Assembly (NCBI RefSeq): GCF_001590605.1 | Contig: NZ_CP014504.1 | Span: forward strand, 5,146,001-5,210,000 | From: Pedobacter cryoconitis | GTDB taxonomy: Bacteria; Bacteroidota; Bacteroidia; Sphingobacteriales; Sphingobacteriaceae | Direction: 5' to 3' | Length of the DNA stretch: 64,000 bases | In this document: piece after piece, positions 62,147 through 64,000 of the stretch | Position numbering within the stretch: position 1 is the first letter of the stretch | Layout of the letters: each line of letters opens with the position of its first letter | The notes under the pieces: generated by a model | Database searches by the model: none | The model's input: only the letters and a program-made list of their open reading frames with translations | What the model was told of the DNA's origin: nothing | Program-made: the position numbers and the translations under genes

Positions 62147-62851
62147 TTATATTCTGGCTAAATAATCCGGGAACATTTGTCGCCATATTGGCCAGTCATG
62201 ATCCGCATCAGGTCTGATATCCAGCCAGTGGTTGATGTTTTTCTGATGAAGAATTCCTGATAAACGTTCGTTAAAGGGTTTACAAATATCCCGGTCTGCT
62301 GTGCCCAATATAATATTCATATTCCATAGGTCAGGATCCTGATCACGGGGAAGAAAGTCAACCGGGTTATTATAATAAATATCAATGTTATAATAACCAT
62401 CTGTTTGTGGAGTAATATCAAACGTTCCGCTCATGCTGAACATATGACTCACTAAAGCAGGGTGTTTGAATGCAAAATTCGCCGCATGATAGCCGCCAAA
62501 ACTGCATCCGGCTGCAACTACTTTTTGATAACCGGTTTCGTGGACTGCCATTGGAAAAAGTTCTTCAACCAGCATTTTATCGTACCAGGAATGGTTGTGT
62601 GCACGGCCTGCCGGAGAGATATCTTTATTATACCAACTCAGTGCATCAATACTATCGGGGCAATATATTTTAATTTTTCCTTCCTCGATCAGGTGTTGTA
62701 CTGAAGCAATCAGGCCGAAATCTTTTGTTTCATAATAACGGCCTTTACTTGTAGGGAAAAGCAATACCGGCTGCCCGCTATGGCCATACATCAGGAGTTC
62801 TATATCGCCACATAAATTTGGGCTGTACCATTTCTTATATTCTTCTTTCAC
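62147..62851 (-). CDS. Esterase-family alpha/beta hydrolase
   Basis: A 234-residue protein of the esterase D/enterochelin-esterase-like family. The nucleophile elbow is AAGCSFGGYHAANFAFKH (Ser in GCSFGG), an acidic residue follows in a LGTADRDIC strand, and the histidine is in PDADHDWPIWRQ. No signal peptide. It is the first gene of the amidoligase operon, 61 bases before the ATP-grasp gene, and paralogous in fold to the divergent hydrolase at 63079. Substrate unknown; it could hydrolyse an ester or act as acyltransferase. Confidence 0.88.
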   Translation of the reverse strand: MKEEYKKWYSPNLCGDIELLMYGHSGQPVLLFPTSKGRYYETKDFGLIASVQHLIEEGKIKIYCPDSIDALSWYNKDISPAGRAHNHSWYDKMLVEELFPMAVHETGYQKVVAAGCSFGGYHAANFAFKHPALVSHMFSMSGTFDITPQTDGYYNIDIYYNNPVDFLPRDQDPDLWNMNIILGTADRDICKPFNERLSGILHQKNINHWLDIRPDADHDWPIWRQMFPDYLARI

Positions 62852-63078
62852 GGCTTTCCCTATTAGTATACTGAAGATATGTAAAACTCATTCAAACCCA
62901 AAAGGTTTAATAAATTTATTCTTAATCTCTTATCAATTTATTTAATCTGTATAAGTTTAGATATAAAAAGCATCAACTGATTGGTATTAGCTTGGTTTCT
63001 GTATCGAAAAAATAGATAATTATTTCTGGAGATTGTTAAATTTGCAGGGAATTTGTGAGAAAGGGAATTCGTTGAATT

Positions 63079-63900
63079 ATGTATACTACAAAATCAGTTC
63101 TTGGGTTAACCCCCGTTGTCCGCCAATTAGAGTCCACCCATTTACAGCGTATAGTGGAAATAGAATTATTCTATCCTTCTGGATTGCTGGGAAATGAAAA
63201 GTTGAATTTATTGTTGTTAAACGATGGACAGGATGCTGCAGGACTGAATCTGCAGGAGACTCTAAGCAGTTTATACGAAGATCAGAAAATCGAACCCGTT
63301 GTTGTTGCTGCAATTAAAGCTTCTGAAGACCGGCTTCAGGAATATGGCGTTGCCGGCGCTGTTGATTTTGCCTCAAGGGGCAGCAAGGCTGATGCGTATT
63401 CCAAATTTATCACCCTTGAATTAATGCCTTACCTTGAAAAAGAGATTGGAATGCCTTTTTTGGGCAAACGTGCATTTGTCGGATGTTCATTAGGCGGGTT
63501 AACAGCTTTTGATATTGTCTGGAAAAACGATGCTTTCTTTGACCTGGCCGGAGTTTTTTCTGGTTCTTTCTGGTGGAGAAAAAAAGATCTTAAGGACGGA
63601 TATACGGATGACGACCGGATTATGCACCAGGTAATCAGAGAAACCGAAGGAAAACCTTTGGTGAAATTCTGGTTAATGACCGGAACAGCAGATGAAACCG
63701 CTGACCGTAACCGTAATTTTATCATTGACTCTATTGATGATACAATTGATATTATCAAAGAATTAACTAAAAAAGGATACAAAAGACAAGAAGATATTTT
63801 CTACTATGAAATGGTAGGAGGGAAGCATAACGTAGCCACCTGGTCTAAAGCACTCCCCTCATTTTTATGCTGGGCATTTCCAAGAAAAACGTTTTTGTAA
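63079..63900 (+). CDS. Esterase-family alpha/beta hydrolase, divergent paralogue
   Basis: A 273-residue protein. The nucleophile elbow is RAFVGCSLGGLTAFDIVWKN (Ser in GCSLGG), the acid is near FWLMTGTADETADRNRNFI, and the histidine is in MVGGKHNVATWSKAL. It has no signal peptide and belongs to the same family as the minus-strand esterase. It is divergent, 227 bases from that gene. TAAATTTG at 63037-63044 fits a -7 box, but no TTTG lies at the right distance. The pair probably frames one functional unit with the operon. Confidence 0.88.
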   Translation: MYTTKSVLGLTPVVRQLESTHLQRIVEIELFYPSGLLGNEKLNLLLLNDGQDAAGLNLQETLSSLYEDQKIEPVVVAAIKASEDRLQEYGVAGAVDFASRGSKADAYSKFITLELMPYLEKEIGMPFLGKRAFVGCSLGGLTAFDIVWKNDAFFDLAGVFSGSFWWRKKDLKDGYTDDDRIMHQVIRETEGKPLVKFWLMTGTADETADRNRNFIIDSIDDTIDIIKELTKKGYKRQEDIFYYEMVGGKHNVATWSKALPSFLCWAFPRKTFL

Positions 63901-63961
63901 AGCAGCTTAAAGTTTTTTACAATAGCTGTTATTGATCTTTCTGGTCTGGGGTATAAAGTTT

Positions 63962-64000
63962 TTAAAGCACATCGCTTAAAGCCTGAATCTGATCAGAAGG
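63962..64000 (-). CDS. Possible C-terminal end of a minus-strand gene (partial)
   Basis: On the minus strand the last 39 bases read PSDQIQALSDVL followed by TAA (63962-63964). It looks like the end of a gene entering from the right, but 12 codons cannot prove this. Confidence 0.3.
   Translation of the reverse strand, partial: PSDQIQALSDVL

Overview
The window looks like a chromosome segment of a Bacteroidota member of the Sphingobacteriaceae, most like Pedobacter. This rests on gene content: gldJ and porV of the type IX secretion and gliding apparatus, an exbB-exbD-exbD-tonB cluster, a UpxY-type antiterminator, and a NuoG lacking its large molybdopterin-type domain. Several promoters fit the Bacteroidota consensus TTTG / TAnnTTTG, and most genes lack a strong Shine-Dalgarno. 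I see no rRNA, tRNA, transposase, integrase or CRISPR array. All family names come from reading the sequence and recalled family features; no database search was run.

Layout. (1) 1-10373: a surface polysaccharide locus. A minus-strand operon runs Wza-like export lipoprotein, Wzc-like tyrosine autokinase, UpxY, GT4 glycosyltransferase, Wzm/Wzt ABC exporter, methyltransferase and a GT2 cut by the window edge. A divergent GT2 and a WecA-like lipid-carrier transferase face the other way. (2) 10521-18563: a TetR regulator, a 900-base stretch of gene debris, then an AT-rich class I lanthipeptide cluster on the minus strand (lanC, split lanB, precursor lanA), and upstream of it a cytochrome P450 translationally coupled to a small ABM-family protein. 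About 40 bases of the 3' end of that ABM gene are repeated beyond lanA, so the lanthipeptide cassette sits between two copies of that sequence. (3) 18747-25438: a small conserved protein, periplasmic trehalase, metK behind a probable SAM-II-class riboswitch, a lipid kinase, a SUI1 factor and PEP carboxykinase. (4) 25718-33233: the ExbB/ExbD/ExbD/TonB energy-transduction cluster with a PstS-like lipoprotein and a TPR protein, then a serine hydrolase. (5) 33234-34084: a noncoding stretch holding a tandem array with a 49-50 base period, a near-perfect 99-base palindrome, and a consensus promoter that starts the complex I operon. (6) 34085-47023: nuoA to nuoN. (7) 47068-51476: DedA protein, pyrophosphatase, CNNM/CBS protein, RsmE, a DUF4159-like protein and a biotinyl carrier protein. 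(8) 51541-57670: gldJ and porV divergent, ispF, a small lipoprotein, then pirin, YceI, a Crp/Fnr regulator and a 52-residue Cys-rich membrane protein. (9) 57721-63900: a compact five-gene operon (esterase, ATP-grasp ligase with a Lys-rich repeat tail, GCS2-type carboxylate-amine ligase, class I glutamine amidotransferase, second ATP-grasp-like protein) with a divergent second esterase.

The two most interesting systems are the lanthipeptide island (a new six-cysteine precursor, split dehydratase, cyclase, and a possible P450/ABM tailoring pair) and the amidoligase operon, whose enzyme set predicts an unidentified peptide- or amide-type product. The most unusual noncoding structures are the nested minisatellite and the 99-base palindrome just upstream of the nuo promoter.
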